A stretch of DNA of 64,000 bases from Sansalvadorimonas sp965221135 (GTDB lineage Bacteria; Pseudomonadota; Gammaproteobacteria; Pseudomonadales; Endozoicomonadaceae). The translations under genes and the position numbers were made by a program. Under the pieces are notes generated by a model, which had not been told where the DNA came from, made no database searches, and saw nothing but the letters and a program-made list of their open reading frames with translations. The number at the start of each line of letters is the position of its first letter. Position 1 is the first letter of the stretch. Positions 41,274 to 50,444 of the stretch are shown one piece after another. The DNA lies in contig CBDCRZ010000100.1 in NCBI GenBank assembly GCA_965221135.1, positions 372,001 through 436,000 on the forward strand, written 5' to 3'.

Positions 41274-42599
41274 TTGAATAATAACATTGATACTAACGGT
41301 TCTGATCAAAAGAGCTCTGCTAATGCCTCTACAGCAGTCACGGCAAAACCAAACCATAGTGGACCCGTAGGCCATTATGAGCTGGGCTGGATCTTCGCAC
41401 TTGTCGGTACAGGTTTAGGAGCCGGTGTACTTTATCTTCCCTTTGCTATTGGTACTGGCGGTTTTCTCCCCCTTGTTGTTCTGGCTCTTCTTTGTGGTCC
41501 CCTTGTCTTTCATAGTCATCGTAATTTATCCCGCGCATGTATGAGTGAAGAGTTGTCGGGCTCAGATATGCACTCTCTTGTGCAGTATCTGTTTCCACCA
41601 CGTTTTGCTTTTATTTTTACCATTATCTGTTTGATTGCCGTTTTTCCCACAGTGCTTGTGTATTCCATCGGTATTACTAATCTCAGTAGTAGTTTTATTA
41701 CTCACCAGTTGAAGCTTACAGGTGTGGATTACAGTGTGGTTGCCATCGCAATCATTACTCTTCTTGTCGCTGTGATCGTTGGTGGTGAGAAATGGTTGTT
41801 AAGTGTCTCCAGTGCCATGGTTGCACCGCTTACTGTGATTATGTTTTGTCTGGGTATTTATTTGATTCCCTATTGGAATCATGACCTGTTGACCTATGTG
41901 CCCAATGCCAGCGACTTCTTTAAGGTCATGCTGCTAGGGCTGCCTGTCATGGTGTTCTCGTTTTATCATGCGCCTATGTGTGCGGTGATGGTTAAGGGTT
42001 ATAAAAAAAGGCGGGGCACTGTAGAGCAGAAGGTACGTTCTATTGAGGCTATTCACAGGGTCGCCTTTATTCTTCTGTTCGTTGTTATTTTGTTCTTTGT
42101 CAGCTCTTGCCTGCTTTGTCTTTCCCGTGAGGAGCTACTCGCGGCCAGCCGCGAAAACCTGCCCATACTTTCTGTGCTGGCCAATGCATCTGGTACACCA
42201 TGGTTTTTCTTTATGGCCCCCCTTATTGCATTCCTGGCTATAGGCTCATCGTTCTTTGGGTTCTTTCTGGGTACGGTGGAAATATTTAATGGTGTGTTTA
42301 TTCGTCTCGTTAACTCTATACGTGGTGCTAACATTGCAACAGCTACGAGCGTCCATCGCATCAGTATTCTTGTCACCACGCTCGGTTGTTATATAGCTGC
42401 TATCAGCAACTGGAATATCCTTGAAACCATTGCGAGTCTGGTGGCACCTGCCATGGCCGTGGTTGTGTTTTTTATTCCCCTGTATGCCAAGTATCGTATT
42501 CCCAGCCAGAAACAATTCCGGTCTATTGCCTTTGATACCTATGTGCTTCTTGGGGGAGCATTTGTGGTCAGTGGATTCCTTCTTTCACTCTTTCGATAG
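41274..42599 (+). CDS. HAAAP-family amino-acid transporter (SdaC/TdcC-like)
   Basis: 441 aa with about eleven hydrophobic helices. The start is taken as TTG 41274 because AAGGAGGGG lies directly upstream; the longer frame begins before that ribosome binding site with another TTG. The first helix has the family pattern G-W-I-F-A-L-V-G-T-G-L-G-A-G-V-L-Y-L-P, typical of HAAAP permeases such as the serine and threonine carriers SdaC and TdcC. The polar N-terminus of about 40 residues is longer than usual. A serine-pyruvate-type aminotransferase gene follows 185 bases later, which fits serine or alanine uptake. Confidence 0.75.
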   Translation: MNNNIDTNGSDQKSSANASTAVTAKPNHSGPVGHYELGWIFALVGTGLGAGVLYLPFAIGTGGFLPLVVLALLCGPLVFHSHRNLSRACMSEELSGSDMHSLVQYLFPPRFAFIFTIICLIAVFPTVLVYSIGITNLSSSFITHQLKLTGVDYSVVAIAIITLLVAVIVGGEKWLLSVSSAMVAPLTVIMFCLGIYLIPYWNHDLLTYVPNASDFFKVMLLGLPVMVFSFYHAPMCAVMVKGYKKRRGTVEQKVRSIEAIHRVAFILLFVVILFFVSSCLLCLSREELLAASRENLPILSVLANASGTPWFFFMAPLIAFLAIGSSFFGFFLGTVEIFNGVFIRLVNSIRGANIATATSVHRISILVTTLGCYIAAISNWNILETIASLVAPAMAVVVFFIPLYAKYRIPSQKQFRSIAFDTYVLLGGAFVVSGFLLSLFR

Positions 42600-42784
42600 G
42601 TAGTGCGTTTAATGCCACTGAGTTGCTCTGCTGCTTGCGTTGATAGTCTCGTGGAACGCTTTATCAGAGAGTGCGTAGAGTCACACTCTCTGTCCGGTTT
42701 ACGCACTGTTGATTCACTTGCCTGTGGTATTATCTCTTCGGATTTATTGTTTGCTGACAATTAAATATATAGGCACAGGCATTT

Positions 42785-43948
42785 ATGAGTATTTCCTCTT
42801 TCCATCCTCCCAAGCGTACTCTTATGGGCCCAGGACCTTCCGATGTTTACCCTCGTGTAACAGAAGCCCTGTCCCGTCCTACCATCGGCCATCTTGACCC
42901 TGAATTTGTACGCATGATGGATGAGGTGAAACAGCTTCTCCAGTATGCTTTCCGTACTAAAAATGAACTGACTCTGCCTGTTTCTGCACCTGGTTCCGCG
43001 GGCATGGAAACCTGCTTTGCTAATCTGGTTGAGCCGGGCGATAAAGTTATCGTCTGCATCAATGGCGTATTCGGCATGCGCATGAAAGAGAACGTTGAAC
43101 GCTGTGGTGGTGAAGCCATTGTTGTTCAGGGTGATTGGGGCCGTGCTGTTGATCCGGCTTCTGTTGAAGAAACTTTAAAAGCCAACCCTGACGCTGTCAT
43201 TCTGGCGTTTGTTCATGCTGAGACCTCTACTGGTGCCAGCAGCGATGCAAAGACTCTTTGTGCTCTGGCCCGTGAAAACAACTGCCTGACAATTGTTGAT
43301 GCTGTAACCTCCCTTGGAGGAAGTGAGCTGGAAGTTGATGGCTGGGGTATCGATGCGATCTATTCCGGCACCCAGAAGTGTCTGTCCTGCGTACCCGGTC
43401 TTTCCCCTGTCAGCTTTAATCAAAAGGCTGTGGATAAGATTCAAAGCCGTAAGACAAAAGTGCAAAGCTGGTTTCTGGATCTGAATCTGGTCATGGGTTA
43501 CTGGGGTAAAGGTGCCAAACGTGCCTACCACCACACTGCACCAGTTAATGCTCTGTACGCACTCCATGAATCCCTGGTGTTGCTGCAGGAAGAAGGTATT
43601 GAGAACTCCTGGGCGCGTCATAAACTGCATCATAATGCGTTGGTTGCAGGCCTTGAAGCTCTGGGTATGAGCATGGTTGTTCCTGCCGATGAGCGTTTGG
43701 CGCAGCTGAATCTGGTTAAGGTTCCTGAGGGTGTTGATGAAGCCGCTGTCCGTGGGCAGCTGCTGTCTGATTATAACCTTGAGATCGGTGCCGGTCTGGG
43801 CGACTTTGCCGGTAAGGTATGGCGTATTGGTCTGATGGGTTGTTCTGCGAGCAAAACTAACGTCTTGTTCTGTCTTGGAGCATTGGATGCTGTTCTTTCT
43901 AAGACTGGTTCAGCTGCAGCTCCTGCAGCTCTGAATGTGTATAAGTAA
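42785..43948 (+). CDS. Alanine-glyoxylate / serine-pyruvate aminotransferase (class V)
   Basis: 387 aa, usual for the AGXT family of PLP enzymes. M-G-P-G-P-S-D-V near the N-terminus, P-G-S-A-G-M-E near residue 75, D-A-V-T-S-L-G-G near 180, and S-G-T-Q-K-C-L with the PLP lysine near 202 are all present. It transfers the amino group of alanine or serine to glyoxylate or pyruvate. Substrate preference cannot be read from the sequence. The upstream amino-acid carrier is a plausible partner. The final 50 bases overlap the convergent unknown gene. Confidence 0.85.
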   Translation: MSISSFHPPKRTLMGPGPSDVYPRVTEALSRPTIGHLDPEFVRMMDEVKQLLQYAFRTKNELTLPVSAPGSAGMETCFANLVEPGDKVIVCINGVFGMRMKENVERCGGEAIVVQGDWGRAVDPASVEETLKANPDAVILAFVHAETSTGASSDAKTLCALARENNCLTIVDAVTSLGGSELEVDGWGIDAIYSGTQKCLSCVPGLSPVSFNQKAVDKIQSRKTKVQSWFLDLNLVMGYWGKGAKRAYHHTAPVNALYALHESLVLLQEEGIENSWARHKLHHNALVAGLEALGMSMVVPADERLAQLNLVKVPEGVDEAAVRGQLLSDYNLEIGAGLGDFAGKVWRIGLMGCSASKTNVLFCLGALDAVLSKTGSAAAPAALNVYK

Positions 43949-44564
43949 ATCTGTTCGCTGGATTGGTTTTCGGCTGAGGGGGCATTGTGCTTGTGGGATT
44001 CTGTGCTTGATTAATCAAGAGGCGCAGTTCTCTTTGGCGCTTTGTGCCCAATTGCTTATAAAACCCGTTGTTAGGCACACAACTAGTGTAATCCTCGGTG
44101 GCAGGTTCATACGTTTTGTACAGCGTGTACAGTTTCGAAAAGGCATAGCTAGGTGCCAGCACTGTTGCTGTTAGGCCTATACCCGCTTGAAGTATAATGT
44201 CGAGAGAACTGAAAGCCTGCCAGGCAACACTAAACAGTGCCCCCGTAACGGTCATGCCAGTCTGCGCAGCAGTCTGCACAGCATAGCCGCCCAGCAGTAC
44301 ACTACCTACTGTCAGGGCGGCATAGACTGTATATTCGGCAATATCGAGCCTCGACCAGGGTTTACCCATGAATGTGAAAACGGGCTTGTTCATCTTTTTT
44401 GAAAGATCACGTTCAAAAGCTGAGGGTTCAGGAACTCGTCTAATTGGCAGATTTCTACCTTTGCCAGACATATGCGGCATACCGCCCTTGAGTTCGGGTT
44501 GAACGAACGGGGTATGGAGGGGACGAATGACCTTGCTCATTGGTGGAGAGTAAAGGTAAGCCAT
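43899..44564 (-). CDS. Unknown protein with two predicted membrane helices
   Basis: 221 aa from ATG 44564; the frame extends two codons further to a TTG. There is no strong ribosome binding site. After a basic, proline-rich N-terminus of about 75 residues come two hydrophobic stretches (T-V-Y-A-A-L-T-V-G-S-V-L-L-G-G-Y-A and L-Q-A-G-I-G-L-T-A-T-V-L-A-P), then a polar tail. I recognise no family. It converges on the aminotransferase gene with a 50-base overlap of the coding ends. Confidence 0.5.
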   Translation of the reverse strand: MAYLYSPPMSKVIRPLHTPFVQPELKGGMPHMSGKGRNLPIRRVPEPSAFERDLSKKMNKPVFTFMGKPWSRLDIAEYTVYAALTVGSVLLGGYAVQTAAQTGMTVTGALFSVAWQAFSSLDIILQAGIGLTATVLAPSYAFSKLYTLYKTYEPATEDYTSCVPNNGFYKQLGTKRQRELRLLINQAQNPTSTMPPQPKTNPANRFTYTHSELQELQLNQS

Positions 44565-44687
44565 TTTCAAAATTCTTTTGTAAAGAGTCCAGGTGCCTTT
44601 ATCTATCAGATTGCAGGGCAGAGCAATGACAAGGATGTTAGGTGCAGGTTTCGGGATAATTATTTAGTAATTGTTCACTGGGCTTTT

Positions 44688-44721
44688 CTGTATCAGGAGC
44701 CTGTATCAGGAGCCTGTATCA
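44688..44721. repeat. 13-base short tandem repeat
   Basis: CTGTATCAGGAGC is present twice, followed by a partial third copy. It lies in the 343-base gap between two minus-strand genes (44565-44907), which otherwise holds no supported gene. Confidence 0.7.
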
Positions 44722-44820
44722 GTGATCTGCATCACTGTCGTAGGGGTAAACTCTACGGTATTTATTCTTTGTCAGATTATCAAATTTATCTTTTCTATCT
44801 GAAATTTTATTACTGGGGAT

Positions 44821-44846
44821 AGAGACTTGAGTCTCTGGTTTTTTAC
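44821..44846 (+). terminator. Terminator-like hairpin with no obvious gene
   Basis: AGAGAC, a TTGA loop, GTCTCT and then GGTTTTTT. It points along the plus strand, but no convincing plus-strand gene lies just upstream. Confidence 0.4.
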
Positions 44847-44866
44847 AAAGAGAAGCCGTTTAGTAA

Positions 44867-44892
44867 AGGTGCCAGCAAAGCTGATGGCACCT
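44867..44892 (-). terminator. Terminator after the KamA-like gene
   Basis: Read on the minus strand: AAGGTGCCA, a 9-base loop, TGGCACCT, then TTACTAAA. It lies 15 bases after the stop of the aminomutase gene. Confidence 0.6.
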
Positions 44893-44907
44893 TGTTAAAC
44901 AATTTAA

Positions 44908-46278
44908 TCAAGCAGCGTCAGTGTCCGCAGCTTTAAACATGGCGCGGTACTCTTCTTCATAGAAGAACTCTATCTCTCCAAAAGCTGGTTCCAGCTGATC
45001 CAGCCATGTGGCTTTTTCATCATACCTTGCAAAGAACGGACGGTAGCACCATTCCGGGTTTCGGCCCTGCAGAAAACGCAGGCAGAACACCTTCTCGCCA
45101 TTGATCTCCGCTACACCGGTGATCTCAATCTTGCCTGGGCCAGCACTCATGGAAGGTCCACGGACGGTGCGACCAAGTCCTGACATCTGGTTAATGGCTT
45201 CACGGTAGATCTCGTAGGCTTCAGCCAGAGGGATCTCGAAGTAGTGTTTGGCACCAGTATCACGAGCCACAAAGAAGTAGTAAGGCACGATGCCCAGGGA
45301 CAGCTGGGTTTGCCAGTTCTTCACCCATACATCGGCATCATTGTTGATGTGACGTGTCAGGGGAGCCTGTGCGCGAATCATGGTGCCGGTGGCACGAATG
45401 CGCTTGATGGCTTCCCTGCAGATATCCGTTTTCAGTTCCTGATAGTGGTCAAAGTGCGCCATAAACGCCAGCTGTTTACCAGCGGCTGTGATCTTGCTGA
45501 ACAGGGCCAGCAGTTCGGCTGCATCATCGTCGGTGACAAAACGATAAGGCCAGAAAGTCAGGGTTTTGGAGCCAATACGGATGTTTCGGATATGGTCAAA
45601 CTCTGGCTCCAGCAGTGGCTCCAGGTATTCCTTCAGCAGGCGAGTCTTCATGACCAGCGGGTCACCACCGGTAAAGAGAATGTCGGTGACTTCTTTGTGC
45701 TGCTTCAAATAGGCGTGCATGGTGGATGCTTCAGTGGCAGCAATTTTCAGATCATCATCACCAATGAACTGTGCCCAGCGGAAGCAGAAGGTGCAGTAGC
45801 TGTGACAGGTCTGGCCCTGGCTCGGGAAGTAGAGGGCAGTTTCACGATATTTGTGTTGCATGCCTGTGACAATCTGGCCATTAACCATAGGGCGGTTCAA
45901 AGCCATTTGACCAGCAGGATGCGGATTCATTGAGTGCTGGATTTTTCGTGCCGCAGTCTTGATTTGTTCTGCTGTCGCGCCATTGCGATGCAGTTCTGCC
46001 ATGGTTTCAAGCTGCTCCGGCTGAAGCATGCCTTTCTGTGGGAACATCAGGCGGAAGACAGGGTCGTTCGGTACACAGTTCCAGTCAATCAGTTCGTTGA
46101 TTACATACTCATTAACACGGAAGGGCAGCACGCTGGCTACAACACGAATATCGAACTGCATATCTTCTGGCAGTGCCAGAAACTGTTCAATATTGTTCAG
46201 GCTACGCTCGGTATAGACCTTATACGGGCGACGTTCTTCTGTAGTTGAGATCAAATGAACTGGATCGTTGCTCTGCAT
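44908..46278 (-). CDS. KamA-family radical SAM aminomutase
   Basis: 456 aa from ATG 46278 (M-Q-S-N-D-P-V-H), with AAGGG 6 bases upstream; the longer frame is not needed. The radical SAM cluster motif C-H-S-Y-C-T-F-C (CX3CX2C) is near residue 155, followed by F-T-G-G-D-P-L-V near 200. A lysine in S-A-G-P-G-K-I-E is in the place of the PLP-binding lysine of lysine 2,3-aminomutase. The family shifts an amino group on lysine or glutamate. It is longer at the N-terminus than EpmB, so it is probably not the EF-P modifying enzyme. Substrate uncertain. Confidence 0.8.
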   Translation of the reverse strand: MQSNDPVHLISTTEERRPYKVYTERSLNNIEQFLALPEDMQFDIRVVASVLPFRVNEYVINELIDWNCVPNDPVFRLMFPQKGMLQPEQLETMAELHRNGATAEQIKTAARKIQHSMNPHPAGQMALNRPMVNGQIVTGMQHKYRETALYFPSQGQTCHSYCTFCFRWAQFIGDDDLKIAATEASTMHAYLKQHKEVTDILFTGGDPLVMKTRLLKEYLEPLLEPEFDHIRNIRIGSKTLTFWPYRFVTDDDAAELLALFSKITAAGKQLAFMAHFDHYQELKTDICREAIKRIRATGTMIRAQAPLTRHINNDADVWVKNWQTQLSLGIVPYYFFVARDTGAKHYFEIPLAEAYEIYREAINQMSGLGRTVRGPSMSAGPGKIEITGVAEINGEKVFCLRFLQGRNPEWCYRPFFARYDEKATWLDQLEPAFGEIEFFYEEEYRAMFKAADTDAA

Positions 46279-46849
46279 CGACGGCCCTTTTTTGTTGAGG
46301 TTATATGTGGCGCCTGCACACGACACAAGTCGCCGAGGGCTTTAAGAATGAACTGTAATTTTCGCGCTAGTTTAGGGGCATCACTGTCATCCCGCAATGC
46401 GTTACATCCGCAGCTGAGGCTGTTAGAGCTCACAATTTTCAGAAGGTTTTGACATAAGGCATATTCCTGGCAGTTGACCTATAGGTGATGTTCGCATTTT
46501 TTAAGGGGCGGGTTTCTGGAAAGTTGTTTTTCATTGTAATGACAAAGAAAAGTCAAAGAATATTGAGCGTGCGCCGGCCTCATCAAAGAGCAAGTGAGCA
46601 GCAAGAGCGCACGTCTGCCCGCTGGCTTGATGTCCCGTCGAGACCAGTTCCGCCACTGGCAAACATCCCATCCTGATGCTTTGGAAACTTGCGGCTGGTT
46701 TGGTGTCTCAGAGTCAGATCTTCCGGTACTTTTCCTGAATATAAAAGACCGTGGTTAGGCAAGTCACGCCGGGCATCTATACAGCCCGGCTTTATTGTCA
46801 TAAAGTTGTAAGTGCAATGAATAATAATAAAAACGTTATGAGAGCAGTT
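46279..46849. other. 570-base intergenic region
   Basis: No protein-coding gene is convincing. A short plus-strand frame (46485-46676) has no ribosome binding site or motif. The region ends with a plus-strand terminator hairpin (46768-46794), so a small untranslated transcript is possible. Confidence 0.4.
46768..46794 (+). terminator. Orphan Rho-independent terminator
   Basis: GCCGGGC, a 9-base ATCTATACA loop, GCCCGGC, then TTTATT. It is oriented along the plus strand, with no protein gene on that strand for more than 2.5 kb upstream. Confidence 0.6.
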
Positions 46850-47344
46850 ATGAAGTATTTGTCTAACTGGAAAATCAGTCTCCTGTTTCCTCTGATGTTA
46901 TATGTCGCTGGCCTGGCTCATGCCGAGGATACTAACGCGCGGAAACTGGTCAGTGATTTCTATCGTTATATGGGCGAAGGGAATGTGCCCGAGCTTCAGC
47001 GCCTGTTTAATACCGATGGCAACATCAAGATTACCATGCGATATGGCTATGGCATGCCTGATGACACCTTTGAAATGACACCTGATGATTTGAATGAGTA
47101 TCTTTATCCTGCAGATCAGGAGTCAGATGCAATGACTGGCTACGAAGAACTCACTTCCAGCAGTGCTATTACTTCTGTTGAAGACCGTGGTGAGCGGGTG
47201 TTTGCCGAGGAAAAAGTGAAGTACGAATATAGCTACCAGGGTGCCAAAATTCCTGGTGTTATGACCAGTTATGATATTTTCAAACTGGTAAAAACGCCGG
47301 TTGGTATGAAAATCTCTGAAGTTGTTTCTATCAAAGAGTATTAA
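46850..47344 (+). CDS. Periplasmic NTF2-like protein
   Basis: 164 aa from ATG 46850 (M-K-Y-L-S-N-W-K), chosen because it gives a standard signal peptide cut after L-A-H-A. In-frame ATGs at 46817 and 46838 are alternatives. The mature part opens with a helix (A-R-K-L-V-S-D-F-Y-R-Y-M-G-E-G-N-V-P-E-L-Q-R-L) followed by four or five strands, the usual NTF2/SnoaL cone layout. No catalytic residues are evident. It lies 144 bases upstream of the 957-aa gene on the same strand. Confidence 0.55.
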   Translation: MKYLSNWKISLLFPLMLYVAGLAHAEDTNARKLVSDFYRYMGEGNVPELQRLFNTDGNIKITMRYGYGMPDDTFEMTPDDLNEYLYPADQESDAMTGYEELTSSSAITSVEDRGERVFAEEKVKYEYSYQGAKIPGVMTSYDIFKLVKTPVGMKISEVVSIKEY

Positions 47345-47488
47345 TTTAGCTCTTTGTTTCTCTCGCGCGGTGTTTTTGCCGCGCTGATTTTCAGTTTTAT
47401 CCTCTCTCGTCAACTCGCCCTTGTTTGTCCAAGAGGGAGTAAGGGTCTATATACAGTCGCCTGTTAGGTTTCATGATGGTGACTTCTG

Positions 47489-50362
47489 ATGATCAGCTCA
47501 AGGCTTGTCAGGCGGATGCTCCGCCTCCGATGGCTTGAACTGTTTTTGGTTCTGGCTCTTGGTACGTTATTGCCAGTCTATAGCTTTGCAACTCATGAGC
47601 GTTTACAGCTTCTTATTCAATCGGCGGATTATCCTGATCGTACTTTGGTGATTACGGCTAATCTCCGCGGGGTCATGGCGCAGGATATTATTGATTTACT
47701 CAGTAAGCAGGGGGCCGACATCTCTTTCCTGGCCAGAAACCATGAAGCATTTTTACCCGGTCAGCGAGATTCTGGCCATTATCTTGTTTTTCGAAAAGGC
47801 GTAAACGGATTCAAAGCGTTACTGCCGAACCAGTTTCCTCGTCCCGAGCTGTGGACAGTCATCAATTCAAAACCATCAATGCTTCCCTCCTGTCAGCATG
47901 CTTACGGAACCGATTGGCAATCCTATGACTTTGAGCCTGGATCAGACAATGCGCTGCTGATTTATTCAAAAGATGCTTTTGTTTCCAGTAGTCCGGTCTT
48001 ACCTGTTTTATGGGGGGTGACTCTCGAAGAGAAGGCCAGCCTCGGATGGGTAATGTTTGTTGGTGTCGTGGAAGAACTGCTTCCTGCGAAGCAAGCGAAT
48101 GCCGCTCCAGAGGTAAACGTTCAACTTAATGTGAATGGTATGAACTCCCATACTCAATCGTATGGCGAACAGTACTTTTGGCCGAGTCTGAAAAGTTACT
48201 GGAGTGGTATTTCCTCATCTACACAGACTGATATACCGATAGATATCGTCAGTATGCTGGGCGAATTTTACCGGCAGTTATCTGAACCAGTACAAGATAT
48301 TCAGGAGGGTGTTGCCCAAAGAAGAGGGCAGAGGGTTATTGCGCCGTTGTTAGAGTATCGCTCGCATTTATTTAACAATCTCTTTCCCAATCTGACTAAA
48401 AGGGAACTCTATACGACAGCTTACCTGGCGGGTATTCCCTGGAGCACGATTTGCGAGAATGTTGGTCACAATACAGAGGAGATACAGAGCCTGCTCCTTA
48501 AACTACGTCTCCGTCTTTTTCGGAGAGCGCTATGGGAGGCCGGGAGAGTCGACCTTTCCAGGACTATTCCTGTTCAGGAAGAATTGGACAGGAATACCTA
48601 CATAACGGAACTGGATGCTAGAACAGCTCACGATCTTCTAGACGAAAAAAACGATTTTATAGGGCGTTTCAGGATTTATTCCATGGCGAGACAGCTTTCC
48701 AGTCATGATCTGAATACCTTGAAATATATGTATCAAGACGAGATTGGTATCAGACGGACGGAAGAGTTAACTAAAAACCAATTATTATCCTTCGGTCTTT
48801 TTGAAGAGCTGCGTCGGGTGAAAATGCTCCGTGTTAAGGAGTTAAAACACTATAATTCCAGCCTGTCTCACATCATTCCAACCCCCGTCGAACTGATTGA
48901 TGACTATCAGCGCCTGCAGGCGTGGCTGCATCGTGACAGGTCTAAGGTTGAGGGTTCTGAATCCTCAGCTCAATCGGGTCACAGTCTCGCTCCCCTGTCC
49001 CCCTCAGCTCCTTTTCCACCAGCAAAATCATTGCCTGTGCCTCCTTCAGCACCACCACCTTCGCTGAGTAGCAGTCTGCAGAATCTGGTGCTTGTTGACG
49101 CTGGTCCGGTTATCGATGTTCAGCTGTTTCCTTGGTGTGGCACGATGGAACAGGTGCGTGGGACAAAGATTCTTATGGATTTTTCGTCGGAAAACTCTGC
49201 GTATTATGCCATTGAGTTTATGGGGAGAGACCAACTATTAAGGATAAGAACACAGGGGGGGGCTCAGGCAAACCCTCAGGTAGAGAAGCTTTTTCAGGAC
49301 TGGCTGAAAGAGCAGCGAATTGGTGCGCCAGGTTTTATTCCTCTCGTGGAGGGGGAGGCACAAGTCACGGAGAAGGAGGTGGGGTTTTATATATGTGGAC
49401 AGTATGAGCCGCTTCTGGAGTACCTGAAAGGAAAAAAAATATCAGATCAGTTGGATGTTTTGATCGAAGCTGCTGATGGGTTGGCCTGGCTGGACAAGCG
49501 TAACCGGGGGGTGGAGTGTCTTGATATTCGGGATATTTGGGTGAACCACGCTGGTCATCCTAGAAATCTCGGGTGGATGCACGTCATAGATGCCGATGAA
49601 AACAGACATATACGGTTGCACAGTGATCAATCAATCAACGCGCCAGGGGCTACGGCTACTGTGCAGGCTTTTGGTGTCTTGATCTCAGAGGTATTGCATC
49701 AGTTACCGGCAACATCTCTCGATAAAGCACGGCAATGGTTGGGGAGTTTCCAGGGTGTATCTGATGGTCACCCTGATCATCAGCTTAATAATCTGGCCAT
49801 AAACCTGATGGATAACCCCGCTTCACTAGATATTGAGGCAGTGGCTTATCAACTACGTCAGATGAAAGATTCCCATATGAAATCAGGTATTCAGGGGGTT
49901 CCCTATGGTAGCCACGATGCAGGTGGCTATGGTGGAGGGTATATGCCGCCCGCTAACCCCGGCGATTTAACCTGGCAACTGCCGAGCTCTGAATACAGTT
50001 CAGGAAAAAGTGAGGTGCTGCCATCGGCACCGCTGATGAGCCCTTCTGTTGATTCTTCTTCCTTGGCCTCCTTGTTTGTGTGTGCTGTTTGTACAGACAT
50101 CTTACCTCGAGGGTCGGTAGAGTTCCGTCTGAGAGATAACGAGGATACGTCAGGGCATAGATACTGCCCTGGCTGCGCCGAGAGCCATTTGAAAAATGGG
50201 TTCCGCCAGAAAGATGGTACTTTGCTTGAGCCCTTAACCAGAAAAGTGATCAAGCACAATCCTGGTCAGCCTGCGGTGGTAGCTCTAAAGCCATCAGATC
50301 ATCTGTTTGAGGAATTGCTGCAATCAGTCAAGCTGGTTTCTCAGTCAGGCTCAAAGAAGTAA
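47489..50362 (+). CDS. Exported multi-domain protein: DED-like, pseudokinase, RING/U-box-like
   Basis: 957 aa. A basic start and hydrophobic core (residues 15-34) form a signal peptide. Residues 35-390 are unassigned. Residues 394-463 read like a death effector domain: F-R-I-Y-S-M-A-R-Q-L-S-S-H-D-L-N-T-L-K-Y, then G-L-F-E-E-L-R-R-V-K-M-L and E-L-K-H-Y-N-S-S-L. A Pro/Ser linker spans 485-530. Residues 545-740 look like a protein kinase fold without catalytic residues: A-A-D-G-L-A-W-L before E-C-L-D-I-R-D-I-W in place of HRDLKxxN, and V-Q-A-F-G-V-L-I-S-E-V-L as the F-helix. Near the end C865-x2-C868, H890-x2-C893-x2-C896 and E-P-L-T-R (914-918) resemble a RING/U-box. A host-directed ubiquitin or death-signalling effector is inferred. 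Confidence 0.6.
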   Translation: MISSRLVRRMLRLRWLELFLVLALGTLLPVYSFATHERLQLLIQSADYPDRTLVITANLRGVMAQDIIDLLSKQGADISFLARNHEAFLPGQRDSGHYLVFRKGVNGFKALLPNQFPRPELWTVINSKPSMLPSCQHAYGTDWQSYDFEPGSDNALLIYSKDAFVSSSPVLPVLWGVTLEEKASLGWVMFVGVVEELLPAKQANAAPEVNVQLNVNGMNSHTQSYGEQYFWPSLKSYWSGISSSTQTDIPIDIVSMLGEFYRQLSEPVQDIQEGVAQRRGQRVIAPLLEYRSHLFNNLFPNLTKRELYTTAYLAGIPWSTICENVGHNTEEIQSLLLKLRLRLFRRALWEAGRVDLSRTIPVQEELDRNTYITELDARTAHDLLDEKNDFIGRFRIYSMARQLSSHDLNTLKYMYQDEIGIRRTEELTKNQLLSFGLFEELRRVKMLRVKELKHYNSSLSHIIPTPVELIDDYQRLQAWLHRDRSKVEGSESSAQSGHSLAPLSPSAPFPPAKSLPVPPSAPPPSLSSSLQNLVLVDAGPVIDVQLFPWCGTMEQVRGTKILMDFSSENSAYYAIEFMGRDQLLRIRTQGGAQANPQVEKLFQDWLKEQRIGAPGFIPLVEGEAQVTEKEVGFYICGQYEPLLEYLKGKKISDQLDVLIEAADGLAWLDKRNRGVECLDIRDIWVNHAGHPRNLGWMHVIDADENRHIRLHSDQSINAPGATATVQAFGVLISEVLHQLPATSLDKARQWLGSFQGVSDGHPDHQLNNLAINLMDNPASLDIEAVAYQLRQMKDSHMKSGIQGVPYGSHDAGGYGGGYMPPANPGDLTWQLPSSEYSSGKSEVLPSAPLMSPSVDSSSLASLFVCAVCTDILPRGSVEFRLRDNEDTSGHRYCPGCAESHLKNGFRQKDGTLLEPLTRKVIKHNPGQPAVVALKPSDHLFEELLQSVKLVSQSGSKK

Positions 50363-50388
50363 ACCCAAAATATGTGTTAAAAAAACTG

Positions 50389-50418
50389 ACCCGGCAGCCA
50401 GAATTAAGGTTGCCGGGT
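50389..50418. terminator. Bidirectional terminator between the 957-aa gene and uvrA
   Basis: ACCCGGCAGCC, an 8-base loop, then GGTTGCCGGGT: an 11-bp stem with one mismatch. AAAAAACTG lies before it and AATATTT after, so it can serve both converging genes. Confidence 0.7.
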
Positions 50419-50444
50419 AATATTTGCTGTATGAGCAGGCTTTC

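Noticed and set aside
44472..44822. 116-aa plus-strand frame ending at a terminator-like hairpin
   Set aside because: It overlaps the minus-strand unknown gene, and its product looks like translated noncoding DNA. The hairpin after it may be chance.
44908..46278. EpmB (EF-P lysine aminomutase) for the KamA-like gene
   Set aside because: The protein is over 100 residues longer than EpmB, and no epmA or efp gene is nearby.
46485..46676. 63-aa plus-strand frame
   Set aside because: It has no ribosome binding site and an Arg/Ser-rich product without a motif.
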